Below are positions 1 to 6,758 of a stretch of DNA of 12,186 nucleotides, piece after piece. The notes below the pieces were generated by a model. That model did no database searches, was not told the origin of the DNA, and worked only from the letters and a program-made list of their open reading frames with translations. The translations under genes were made by a program, and so were the position numbers. The stretch is from positions 1 through 12,186 of the forward strand of contig UZAE01001645.1 of NCBI GenBank assembly GCA_900617975.1, written 5' to 3'. This stretch comes from Rodentolepis nana. Its lineage: Eukaryota; Platyhelminthes; Cestoda; Cyclophyllidea; Hymenolepididae. Every line of letters begins with the position of its first letter. The first letter of the stretch is position 1.

Positions 1-98
1 CCCCCCCCCCCTCTGTGGAGTCTGAAGGCCACTAAAGGCCTAATGATAACTATCAAAACACCTGCCATTTGATATAAATAAATAAATAAATATTATAT
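1..98 (+). mobile_element. 3' terminal fragment of LINE copy (poly-C, hairpin and ATAA-type tail)
   Basis: The window opens inside a poly-C run of 12, then a short unique stretch, a small hairpin TGATA-AC-TATCA, the block CCTGCCATTTGA and a tail of ATAA units. Read on the opposite strand, the end of the LINE at 10700-12186 has the same order: a run of ten C, a short stretch, TGATA-AA-TATCA, GCCTGCCATTTGAA and an ATAAAT tail. This is therefore the 3' UTR end of another copy of that LINE, in the opposite orientation, with its body outside the window. The shorter elements at 3572-3965 and 10111-10441 share only about the last 60 bases and lack the poly-C, which favours a LINE origin here. Confidence 0.7.
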
Positions 99-1800
99 TT
101 ATTAGAAAACATTTGGTTTTGAATGAAGTACTAGTGAAATGATTGTTTTAACCGCTGTCTCTAATGAAAGCTGAAAGTTCTCTAACTCAACAACTATTTG
201 CCATTCGTTTGTCATAAATATCTTTTTTTAAGAATTCTACTCAAATGGGCGCACTAAATAGTTACCTAGTTTACGACTCCCTAACCTCATAACTTAACAG
301 TTTATATCAAAGTTTAAAACATCCAGTTATTTACAATCTAATGCATTGCAATACTTAAAACAGTCACCTAAACAGGCCTTACAGTGTGATCTAAAAATCA
401 TGCATAATTGTAAACCCTAACATTAATTTAAAATCTGCTAAATCTTTCGGTGCACGACGACAACAATGCAACGGATTTTTTTAAAATTTCAAAGAAATAG
501 GGTAGGCACTCTGTTCTTGAAAACAGAAACTGGGGTTTATTGGGAAATAAATTAGGCAGGTTGACTGAATAATGTAATATTTATAACAACCTAGAAGATG
601 TAAGAAAGGCAACTAAAAGCATTTAATCTTATAACTTCAAAGAATAATTATTGTTAGCGCTTCAAAATGTTATAAGTATACTTCGGCTATTCATTGTGTC
701 AATTTTTATTGAGATTTACAACCAGTCGCACTTGAATTTCTTTTTTGGCACTCAAGTATTTCTTTATAAATATCAGTAGTAAAGATTAACATAAGGGTCA
801 CTTAGTCTATATTCAATCCCAGTGCAGTTACGCATTTCTTGTCAAGATGTGCCATTCCTTAAGCATCCTGCTCAGCAAATTAAAGCCGTTTTAAAATTTT
901 GTTGGGATTTCTCCGATGTAGGCAATTATACCAATTTATACTGAGAGCTATGGTTTTCGTGGCCAAGCCTCTTCATGCAGCAACCTACTACTTAATTTCT
1001 AAATTGCAACCACCCACCATCCCCATTGAAATTGAACATCTCTTTTTTTGAGCAGGATATTCTAAAATTCCACCCAAGGTGGTTTTAACGGACAATCATA
1101 TATATATATATATGAACTTAATAGCACTAATTGTCTTCTAGTTCTATTCGACTATTTTTAACTCAAAGCTTTGAAGGATACATTTTCTGTCATTTCAACA
1201 TATTACATACCAATTTAATAAATTTGGTCCAAAGTGATAACTCATACTTATTGAAACACATGATTACATTTATTAAAGTTGATTAAATCAAAACAGTTTA
1301 GAATTGCAGTTTTCTGAACTGATTTAAGTGTCAAATTACACTAATGGGCAAATTCATACCATTCGAGTTACATAATTGGCACAATAGACCTTTACGATGC
1401 AAAACATACGGAAAAGTATATATAAGATCAATTAAAACCGCTTCTTACACTTTTATCTATATGTGAACGCTTGTCAAAAGTCGAAAAATAAAACAATGCC
1501 TCGATAGCAAGCAATTAGGAAATAACTCAAAGACATAACTGAGAGTAGAATAAAAATAAAATAATGAACTACTAACAATAGCAATCCATAAGACGCTCGC
1601 ATGGATTTGTCAATTGTACAGACCAGCAAAAGCTGCAAGTACCAAAATGGTCAGCGGGAGAATTTGTAAAATTAATTCCACTGTGAAACATTCATATATG
1701 TGGGAGATTGAACATTCTCAATCTGCAAATGTTAAAGTGATTAATGAAGAACTTATATTTGTTCTTATCAATTGTGAGTATTTCAGTTACTTTAAGTTAT
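99..1800. other. AT-rich stretch without a recognisable gene
   Basis: I see no convincing coding region on either strand. The open frame at 1614-1817 (+) has low-complexity composition and no recognisable motif. The only distinct structure is a short TA microsatellite at 1098-1113. It may include 3' UTR or downstream sequence of the minus-strand exon chain that begins at 5148 or beyond. Confidence 0.5.
1098..1113. repeat. (AT)n microsatellite
   Basis: Eight uninterrupted AT dinucleotides. Confidence 0.9.
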
Positions 1801-1920
1801 TTAAGCTAATCTATTAATTGACTTGTCAATGAGGTTATTTACTTCATAGTTACTATAGATAAAATTGTGAACGCCATATGCCAATTTTCTGCCGTCATTT
1901 GAGAATCCAGTGGGTAATTC
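1801..1920 (-). CDS. Candidate last exon of the minus-strand exon chain, unknown product
   Basis: On the minus strand the sequence TTTTTGCAG gives a good acceptor immediately before 1920. Two readings are possible. In frame with the acceptor (phase 0) the exon stays open for 39 codons, starting ELPTGFSNDGRKLAYGVHNF, and stops at TAA (1803-1801). In phase 1, matching the large exons upstream, it gives only ITHWILK and stops at TGA (1897-1895). The long reading looks more protein-like and joins in frame to the 2272-2301 segment read as ITIRYLQQAL. It does not join in frame to the other micro-exons, which have a TAA in that frame. The family is not recognised. Confidence is limited because the true splice partners are unknown. 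Confidence 0.35.
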   Translation of the reverse strand, partial: ELPTGFSNDGRKLAYGVHNFIYSNYEVNNLIDKSINRLA

Positions 1921-2271
1921 CTGCAAAAACTGATGAGAAAAAACCTTTTATCAGTAAATCTTTAATACGGAAAATCAAAAACGTAAGAAATAGTTTAATA
2001 AAATTCACAACTTGCTCGAGATCACAGAACTAATCACGCAATCTATTTTACGACATGAAAAAATAGTTTAAACTGCTGCTGTCTATAAGCCGATACTGAG
2101 AGCTTGCAAATTAGTGAGGTAAGAGTATATTCAGCTAAGGAACAAGTCTATCTGTTAAGTTAGAATGAAATTAGTTTTATGTTGTGGTTAACTCTTAAAG
2201 CATTAAATGGGATTCAATGACCCGGTTTGAATTATGTTTTTTAATTAAATCATTTAGATTTTTCCACTTAC

Positions 2272-2301
2272 CAACGCTTGTTGTAGGTATCTGATGGTAA
2301 T
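2272..2301 (-). CDS. Candidate 30-nt micro-exon (copy 3)
   Basis: On the minus strand a 30-nt segment lies between CCTTAG and GTAAGT, so both splice signals are present. In phase 1 it encodes YHQIPTTSV plus split codons; in phase 0 it encodes ITIRYLQQAL. It is related to the segments at 2904-2933 and 3316-3345, each also exactly 30 nt between AG and GTAAG. The length is a multiple of three, so skipping or duplicating it would keep the reading frame. This could be a real micro-exon, or a relic of a duplicated exon. Confidence 0.35.
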
Positions 2302-2903
2302 CTAAGGATATCCAATTTTCATATTTTTATTTCATAAACACCTAGCACGAATTAAAGCAGTATAAATATGCTCGAAAGTATCTTTTGCTAATAAATGATA
2401 CCGTCGCCTCTAAATATACATTAAATTGTGATGAAATATTTATCCAGCAAAATAATGTCTTAACAGAGCTCTTTGTCGATAATAGTTGATGCCATACAAA
2501 ATTGAAAATTAAGGCTATCCTATGCTATTTACTAATATGGTATTTTTGCTTACGCAATCAATTACTCAAAATATATATCAAATTATTTCGATTTGTCGGT
2601 TTAAATCACTTAAAACTTTTCCCATGAATATACTCAGCCAAATTGCTCCTAGAAGCTCTACATGCATTGCATTAATCGTGAAGAATGCTTTAATATTGAG
2701 AAATGTTGCATTAGATAATTCAACACATTATAAATAATTGAAATAAATTAAATATTCGTTATAATTTTAAAAGGAAGGTGGAATGAATAATCGAATCTTA
2801 GAGCAGCCATGCTTCGGGTTAATGTAAGAACGTTTTTATTCGTTCGATTTTCAGATATATTTTAGAGTGTGATAAAACTTACGATTTCCACACAAACTCT
2901 TAC

Positions 2904-2933
2904 CAATACTCGTTGCAGTTATTTGTTGATACT
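2904..2933 (-). CDS. Candidate 30-nt micro-exon (copy 2)
   Basis: On the minus strand this 30-nt segment is preceded by TTTTTCAG and followed by GTAAGAG. In phase 1 it reads YQQITATSI, aligned with YQQVTTTSS in copy 1 and YHQIPTTSV in copy 3. In phase 0 it contains TAA. Seven of 30 positions differ from copy 1, without a clear third-codon-position bias, so selection on the peptide is not shown. It lies in the first unit of the 2640-3385 tandem duplication. Confidence 0.35.
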
Positions 2934-3315
2934 CTGAAAAATCGCGCATTTTGGCTTTCAAATACGATTTGATAATTTGATTTTTTTTAAGTCTTCATAT
3001 ATTCAGAACTTTAAATTACCATAATATTCCTCATAACTAAACTCAGTAGCTTTGTTCGTTGGAACTCTAAATTTATTGCATTAAATATGAGAAATGTTTG
3101 TTTTATTGTAAAATGATTCAGTGAATAATTAACCACATTATAAAGCAAGGAAATAAATGAGATAATAAAGAATAAATTTTAAGCTTAAGGAAAAATGAAA
3201 AATCTATTTTTAACAATTTTTTATAGATACAGCTAAATATTTGCTTCCAAAATCGTTTCATTTTAGCTTCATGCTAAATCGTGAGAAAACTATTTTTTTT
3301 CAGAAAAAGACTTAC

Positions 3316-3345
3316 CAGAACTCGTTGTTGTTACTTGTTGATATC
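3316..3345 (-). CDS. Candidate 30-nt micro-exon (copy 1)
   Basis: On the minus strand the segment is preceded by ATTTTTTAG and followed by GTAAGTC, both strong splice signals. Phase 1 reads YQQVTTTSS; phase 0 has TAA after DINK. It lies in the second unit of the 2640-3385 tandem duplication. Joined in phase 1 to copies 2 and 3, the frame stays open through all three, giving a repeated Tyr-x-Gln-x-x-Thr/Ala-Thr-Ser pattern. Confidence 0.35.
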
Positions 3346-3497
3346 CTAAAAAATTACAAATTTTGACTCACACGTACAATTTTTATGCATATAAATTCAT
3401 CTTAAGCCATCGGATATTAAAAAATATTTACCAAATGCCATCTTCTTAATATCATATTAAGGAAAAATGAAATTTTAATTTAGGATAAATTACCCAC

Positions 3498-3527
3498 TTT
3501 GGCATTCAACGACGTCAGGTGAAACGC
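3498..3527 (-). CDS. Candidate micro-exon, 30 nt (or 34 nt)
   Basis: On the minus strand CTGTTTTAG is a good acceptor before 3527. A donor GTGGGT at 3497 gives a 30-nt exon in phase 1 reading VSPDVVECQ. The alternative donor GTAATT at 3493 gives 34 nt, which breaks the phase-1 chain but would fit a phase-0 entry (AFHLTSLNAKV). The choice cannot be made from sequence alone. It sits just downstream, in gene orientation, of the intron that holds the retroelement at 3572-3965. Confidence 0.25.
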
Positions 3528-3584
3528 CTAAAACAGAAAGTTACTTTCAAGAATGAAATAAATATATATGCATATAATGGACTT

Positions 3585-3654
3585 GGGGTGCGCAATAGAC
3601 TTACCTCCACGTGGTGCACCCTGGGCAACGTATACCTATACGGCAAAGTCTATT
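3585..3654 (+). ncRNA. HDV-like self-cleaving ribozyme (predicted active)
   Basis: The nested double-pseudoknot order of the HDV class can be traced by hand. P1: 3585-3591 GGGGTGC with 3616-3622 GCACCCT (7 pairs, first one G-U). J1/2: GC. P2: 3594-3600 AATAGAC with 3648-3654 GTCTATT. P3: 3603-3605 ACC with 3613-3615 GGT. L3: 3606-3612 TCCACGT, with the two C able to form P1.1 with G3623-G3624. The joining strand GGGCAAC is at 3623-3629. P4: 3630-3634 GTATA with 3637-3641 TATAC. J4/2: 3642-3647 GGCAAA, placing the expected general-acid cytosine at 3644. Cleavage is expected just 5' of G3585, at the element start. Such ribozymes are known at the 5' ends of R2 and some other non-LTR elements, where they free the 5' end of the RNA. 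The tiny P4 loop would probably open one pair. Confidence 0.85.
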
Positions 3655-3713
3655 AACTGGTAGTTGACTTCTCCTATACGGCAAAAAAATCTATTGATCG
3701 GCAGTTGATTTCT
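3635..3713 (+). repeat. Tandem duplication overlapping the ribozyme's 3' part
   Basis: Two imperfect units, 3635-3672 and 3673-3713, both start CCTATACGGCAAA and continue into a TCTATT and GTTGA block. The other element copy (10111-10441) has only one. The repeated piece contains half of P4, the J4/2 strand with the catalytic C, and the 3' strand of P2. The second unit could therefore offer a competing, weaker P2 partner. Confidence 0.75.
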
Positions 3714-3965
3714 GACTTCAAATTTCTATGGTCCGACTATTTGTCATATTCGACCCCTTCACAGTACTCATCTTACCTTTTTTATGCCTTTGTGTTTGTC
3801 TGTCTGTCTGACTCTTTCATATCTGTGAATCACTCTTCTGTTTCCTCTCTCGACTTTTTGTAACTTTAATGTTCCTTCTGCTCTCTGTGAAGCCCCGAAG
3901 TCAGCTCCAGGGCTAATAATGATTATCAAAATGCCTGCCATTTGATATAAATAAATATAATGGAC

Positions 3966-4178
3966 ATACTTGCCTTATCCCAGTAAACAGAAACTCCCAC
4001 TTAGGACGTTAAGGAATTAAATTTGAAATTGTTGTGCTTTCCATTATTAACTCGATGATACTCCAATAGGTAATCGAGCTGGCCTTTTTGCGCATTTACC
4101 ACAAGATTCTCTCAATAAAAACGAATTTTAAATCTTTCTGTGTGAGCACCAAAAAAACGGAAATGCATTTTGACTTAC
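3966..4178. other. Putative intron sequence
   Basis: AT-rich sequence between the retroelement and the 39-nt candidate exon. No separate feature is seen. Confidence 0.3.
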
Positions 4179-4217
4179 CGCATTGAGATGGTGAAATATC
4201 CTTTTTAACATTAACAC
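4179..4217 (-). CDS. Candidate 39-nt micro-exon
   Basis: On the minus strand GTAAGTC directly follows 4179, a strong donor. The acceptor is less certain: TAAG before 4217 gives a 39-nt exon, and TTCGTAG four bases further upstream gives 43 nt. With 39 nt, phase 1 reads VNVKKDISPSQC, symmetrical with the larger upstream exons. Phase 0 reads VLMLKRIFHHLNA, also open. The peptide DISPSQC loosely resembles VSPDVVEC of the next segment. The family is unknown. Confidence 0.35.
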
Positions 4218-4457
4218 CTTACTACGAACATAAAAATGAATTGCCATTTCTCAAGTAGCTCTTAAAGAAAATAATATTTACAAAATTGAATTAGGTAAAT
4301 CAACATTAAGTGTACACCTATTCCAACAAGTTTGTAATTGTGTTCCTAATCAACAGATATAGCATTTTCTTTTAATATGTTTGAATTCGAATTCATGAAA
4401 ACAAAATAAGAAAATAAATGATGCATTCCAAATGTGAATATAAACGCACATCTCCAC

Positions 4458-4553
4458 CGTAATCTTTTCCTTTTATGGAGAAATTAATTTTGACAGAATT
4501 CTTTCCTTCTTGAAATCTGATAAACGGAAACGATACGTCAGGTTGAACCTCCC
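4458..4553 (-). CDS. Candidate coding exon, 96 nt, unknown protein
   Basis: On the minus strand ATGAGTTTTTAG is a plausible acceptor before 4553. The phase-1 frame reads EVQPDVSFPFIRFQEGKNSV and continues in frame. It can leave at a weak donor GTGGAG after 4458 (exon of 96 nt, phase 1 again) or run on to a TGA at 4395-4393 as a terminal exon ending LECIIYFLILFS. The frame joins without a stop to the upstream 4641-4760 exon. The composition (mixed charged, aromatic and small residues) is unlike random AT-rich translation. No family is recognised. Confidence 0.5.
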
Positions 4554-4640
4554 CTAAAAACTCATGTCGAAAAATGTCGTTTATTTTGATCATCTATATA
4601 TACCATATTTAATAGTATCATAGGTCACCTAAGATCTTAC

Positions 4641-4760
4641 CAGTTTCGACAGGTTGAAATACACATTTTGGAACAAATTGGACAGTGCATGTGTTTTCGT
4701 CTCCGTAATAACGCATTTCTTTGTATTTGGAGATATTATTTATTGTAATATTGAAATATC
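4641..4760 (-). CDS. Candidate coding exon, 120 nt, unknown cysteine-containing protein
   Basis: On the minus strand TTTGTCCATAG is the acceptor before 4760 and GTAAGATC the donor after 4641. The 120-nt exon is symmetrical in phase 1 and fully open, starting YFNITINNISKYKEMRYYGD and ending with CTVQFVPKCVFQPVET plus a split Gly codon. It has two potential N-glycosylation sequons (NIT, NIS) and two Cys, suggesting an extracellular or luminal protein. It joins in frame to the exon at 4811-5148 upstream and the exon at 4458-4553 downstream. Confidence 0.55.
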
Positions 4761-4810
4761 CTATGGACAAATTTTGAATATGAAAGGTAAAATTTAAAAA
4801 AAATAGAAAC

Positions 4811-5148
4811 CATCACTTTGGCCTTTATAGCATGGTTTTCCGATTTCTGCATCATTTAAATAACACTTATTCGCTTTCATTAACATCTCTTCTGTCACCT
4901 CGCCAAGCCTCATGTTAAAACTCTGCAAATATTGACAAAAATATTTTTCCTTCGATAATCTGCTTACTTTTGATAAGGTTTCGTCAATTATTATAGGGTC
5001 CGATTTACCATGTGGTGTTGACACAATTCTTGATCATGCTGGAACAGACAAAGCTGACTCCTCCTTTCCAAGAGCGATCTTTATTTGAAGCCAAGAAATC
5101 GTCCATAGCAGGATAATCAATTTTAATACATCGGTTCCTCCTTAAAGC
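4811..5148 (-). CDS. Candidate coding exon with a one-base frameshift, unknown cysteine-containing protein
   Basis: On the minus strand TTATAATTACAG is the acceptor before 5148. The phase-1 frame reads LRRNRCIKIDYPAMDDFLAS, continues through KGGVSFVCSSMIKNCVN and stops at a TAA near 5005. A second frame takes over from about 5035, reading STPHGKSDPIIIDETLSKV and later KANKCYLNDAEIGKPCYKG, up to a donor GTTTCT after 4811. The total length of 338 nt is one short of a multiple of three. A single-base deletion between about 5006 and 5037, a small unseen intron or a sequencing error would explain the switch. Downstream phase is correct for the 4641-4760 exon. A CYLND/GKPC stretch loosely recalls Na,K-ATPase beta subunits, but the rest does not, so I leave it unnamed. 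Confidence 0.5.
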
Positions 5149-5494
5149 TGTAATTATAAATCTGTACAAATCTTATAAATATGTATCCATTTAATATATA
5201 TCTTTATTATGCAGGAAAATTTTGCATTAAGAAAACATTTGAAATAATGAATTCAAATGTGGGAAACGAATGAAACACTAGAAAACAGGATAAAATTGCA
5301 ATGAAAAATAATTCAAGTAGTAGATGTTGAGTTTATTTTAAAAAGCATTTAGTGTGAAAACTCTGAAGATCAATAATATTGCCCTAATGATTTATTACGC
5401 AAAGACACAAATAAGAATAGTACAATAAAACTCTTTAAAGCAAGCCAAAACGGACAATATTGGGCACAAAAAGATGGTGAAAGGAGATAAATGG

Positions 5495-5537
<43 letters not shown>

Positions 5538-5838
5538 GATCACATAGTGCCATACAAAGTTACATTTAAATTGAAAAAAACTGCCCAATTTAATTTATAT
5601 TTATATATATGTGAGCGATATCACCTTTGAATTATTAGATAAAGGGATCGTCATCTTCTTACGTTGATGGCTGGTCGAACTATTTGAAAGAGCCCATGAA
5701 TAGGAATTAAAATAACAATCCTTTGACATAGCTAACGAATGTCAGAATAGCGATGGTTACACCAAAATTGATTAATTTTTGAGAATATAGATTTAAGTCA
5801 ACCCATCTTGCCCAGTCATATAAACCTATGTTGCATAA
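5149..5838. other. Intergenic or intron sequence
   Basis: No gene is recognised. It contains the TA microsatellite at 5498-5538. It would be an intron if the exon at 6585-6758 belongs to the same gene as the exon at 4811-5148. Confidence 0.4.
5498..5538. repeat. (TA)n microsatellite
   Basis: About 20 TA units with one G interruption close to the 3' end. Short TA runs also lie nearby at about 5601-5609. Confidence 0.9.
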
Positions 5839-6505
5839 ATGGATGATGCTTGTGATGAATGTGAAATGAGCTTTTGGTATAAATATCAATTAAACGATCG
5901 CAAACGCAAACATATTACCAAAAACCAATTATCTGTGAAACTTGCGAAAATGATTTGAGCAAAAATTATGAACTGAATGCTCACGAAAATATCCACAGTG
6001 TCTATATACCATTCAACTGTAAAAAATGTGATAAAGCCTTTACAAATAAATCCAATTTTTCGAAACATATGCATATCCATGCTGGAGCAAACCAATCCAA
6101 TGCACAGTATGTGACAAAAAAGTGCAGTTAAATACAATTTGACAAGACAATTGCGCTTGCAAACTGGTTAAAGACGATCCAATTGCAATGTATGTTGAAA
6201 GCGGTTTAAACAAAGAAATTACTTAATTCATCAAATTCGAACCCATCCTTGAGAAAAACCATTCAAATGCAATGCATATAGAAGGCGTTTTGAAGATATA
6301 TATTAGGAATTTACACTGACTTTAACACACTGGTAAAATTCTATAGACTTTTGAAGAATATGGAAAAGCATTTATTCAGAAGATTTTCTTTTAATTCGAC
6401 ACTAACAGATCCTCTCAAGAGAAATGAAATTTAGGTGCAAAGTTTGTCAAAAAAACAACTTTAAAAGTTTATTTAAAAACATACAAAGATACACACGCAT
6501 CTAAA
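5839..6505 (+). pseudogene. Decayed C2H2 zinc-finger gene fragment, about seven fingers
   Basis: The finger pattern C-x2-C-x12-H-x3-H recurs across shifting frames. Finger 1 starts at 5851 (CDECEMSFWYKYQLND), with its first His changed to Arg. Finger 2 starts at 5933 (CETCENDLSKNYELNAHENIH) after a frameshift in an A-run. Finger 3 starts at 6018 (CKKCDKAFTNKSNFSKHMHIH) and is intact. Finger 4 starts at 6101 (CTVCDKK) after another frameshift and is broken again. Finger 5 starts at 6184 (CNVC) with TGA right after the second Cys. Finger 6 starts at 6268 with its second Cys changed to Tyr, after an EKPFKC linker remnant. Finger 7 starts at 6436 (CKVCQ) and has lost its His. Linkers are degraded forms of TGEKP. 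The ATG at 5839 begins the frame of finger 1, but no promoter or upstream exon is visible. A functional relative would be a nuclear DNA-binding protein; this copy cannot encode one. Confidence 0.85.
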
Positions 6506-6584
6506 CGATGGCTTTTGTTGAACTAAGTGAACTCGATTTTACTGCAAAATCAATTTATTTCTTCACCAAAGGGACAATAACTAC

Positions 6585-6758
6585 CTAGTTTTGAAAGAAA
6601 TTGAATTTCTAAACTAGGATCCATAAGGAAACTCAACAGATCCATTTTACGCAGAAAAGCATCCCTTTTTAAGAGATTTACTTCAACACCAACGGTGACA
6701 TCTAGGATTAATTCAAAATGATATCCATAACTTGGCAGTTCAAAAGCATTCCCATATC
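6585..6758 (-). CDS. Candidate coding exon, 174 nt (or terminal exon to 6550), unknown protein
   Basis: On the minus strand AATTTTGCTTTCAG before 6758 is an excellent acceptor. The phase-1 frame reads YGNAFELPSYGYHFELILDV and then KRDAFLRKMDLLSFLMDPSL. A donor GTAGTT after 6585 would close a 174-nt exon symmetrical in phase 1, able to join the exon at 5148. Without it the frame ends at a TGA at 6552-6550 (GSYCPFGEEIN), as a last exon. The composition is protein-like, with alternating hydrophobic strands followed by an amphipathic stretch. I do not recognise the family. No convincing upstream exon was found: a splice-flanked segment at about 6835-6886 does not fit the phase. Confidence 0.5.

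Larger units (their letters stand above)
2640..3385. repeat. Diverged tandem duplication, unit about 410 bp
   Basis: Two adjacent units align with a constant offset of about 410 bases. The decamer ATTGCATTAA is at 2666 and 3075, ACATTATAAA at 2725 and 3135, and a splice-flanked 30-nt segment at 2904 and 3316. Similarity continues past the 30-nt segment into the flanking sequence, so a whole intron-exon block was duplicated. A third, shorter match around 2265-2310 shares only the exon neighbourhood. The copies are well diverged, with many substitutions and small indels, so the duplication is not recent. Outer limits are approximate. Confidence 0.6.
3572..3965 (+). mobile_element. Short non-autonomous retroelement with 5' HDV-like ribozyme and LINE-type 3' tail (copy 1)
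   Basis: The element is flanked by an 11-bp direct repeat ATATAATGGAC (3572-3582 and 3955-3965), the target-site duplication. Two extra T (3583-3584) separate the left repeat from the element, as non-templated additions often do at LINE 5' junctions. The first 70 nt (3585-3654) fold as an HDV-like ribozyme. The middle is pyrimidine-rich and has no long ORF. The last ~60 bases carry the GAAGTCAG-like block, a short TGAT/ATCA inverted repeat, TGCCTGCCATTTGA and ATAAATA, matching the LINE end at 10700-10780. A second copy lies at 10111-10441 on the other strand. I recognise no tRNA-type A or B box, so it resembles a short internally deleted LINE derivative. It lies inside a putative intron of the minus-strand exon chain, antisense to it. 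Confidence 0.85.

Noticed and set aside
1614..1817. 67-codon open frame on the + strand
   Set aside because: Low-complexity composition, no motif, and partly antisense to the candidate last exon at 1801-1920.
2522..2737. 71-codon open frame on the + strand
   Set aside because: AT-rich translation without motif; it overlaps the tandem duplication and the frame is not kept in the second unit.
3585..3665. tRNA-derived SINE head with Pol III A and B boxes
   Set aside because: No acceptable B box or cloverleaf was found; the conserved pairing matches the HDV-type fold instead.
4794..5024. Na,K-ATPase beta subunit exon
   Set aside because: Only a CYLND/GKPC stretch is similar. The expected transmembrane segment, other Cys spacing and C-terminal motifs do not align convincingly.
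5707..6137. Two open frames on the minus strand
   Set aside because: They are largely antisense to the C2H2 zinc-finger relic; the + strand has recognisable motifs, these do not.
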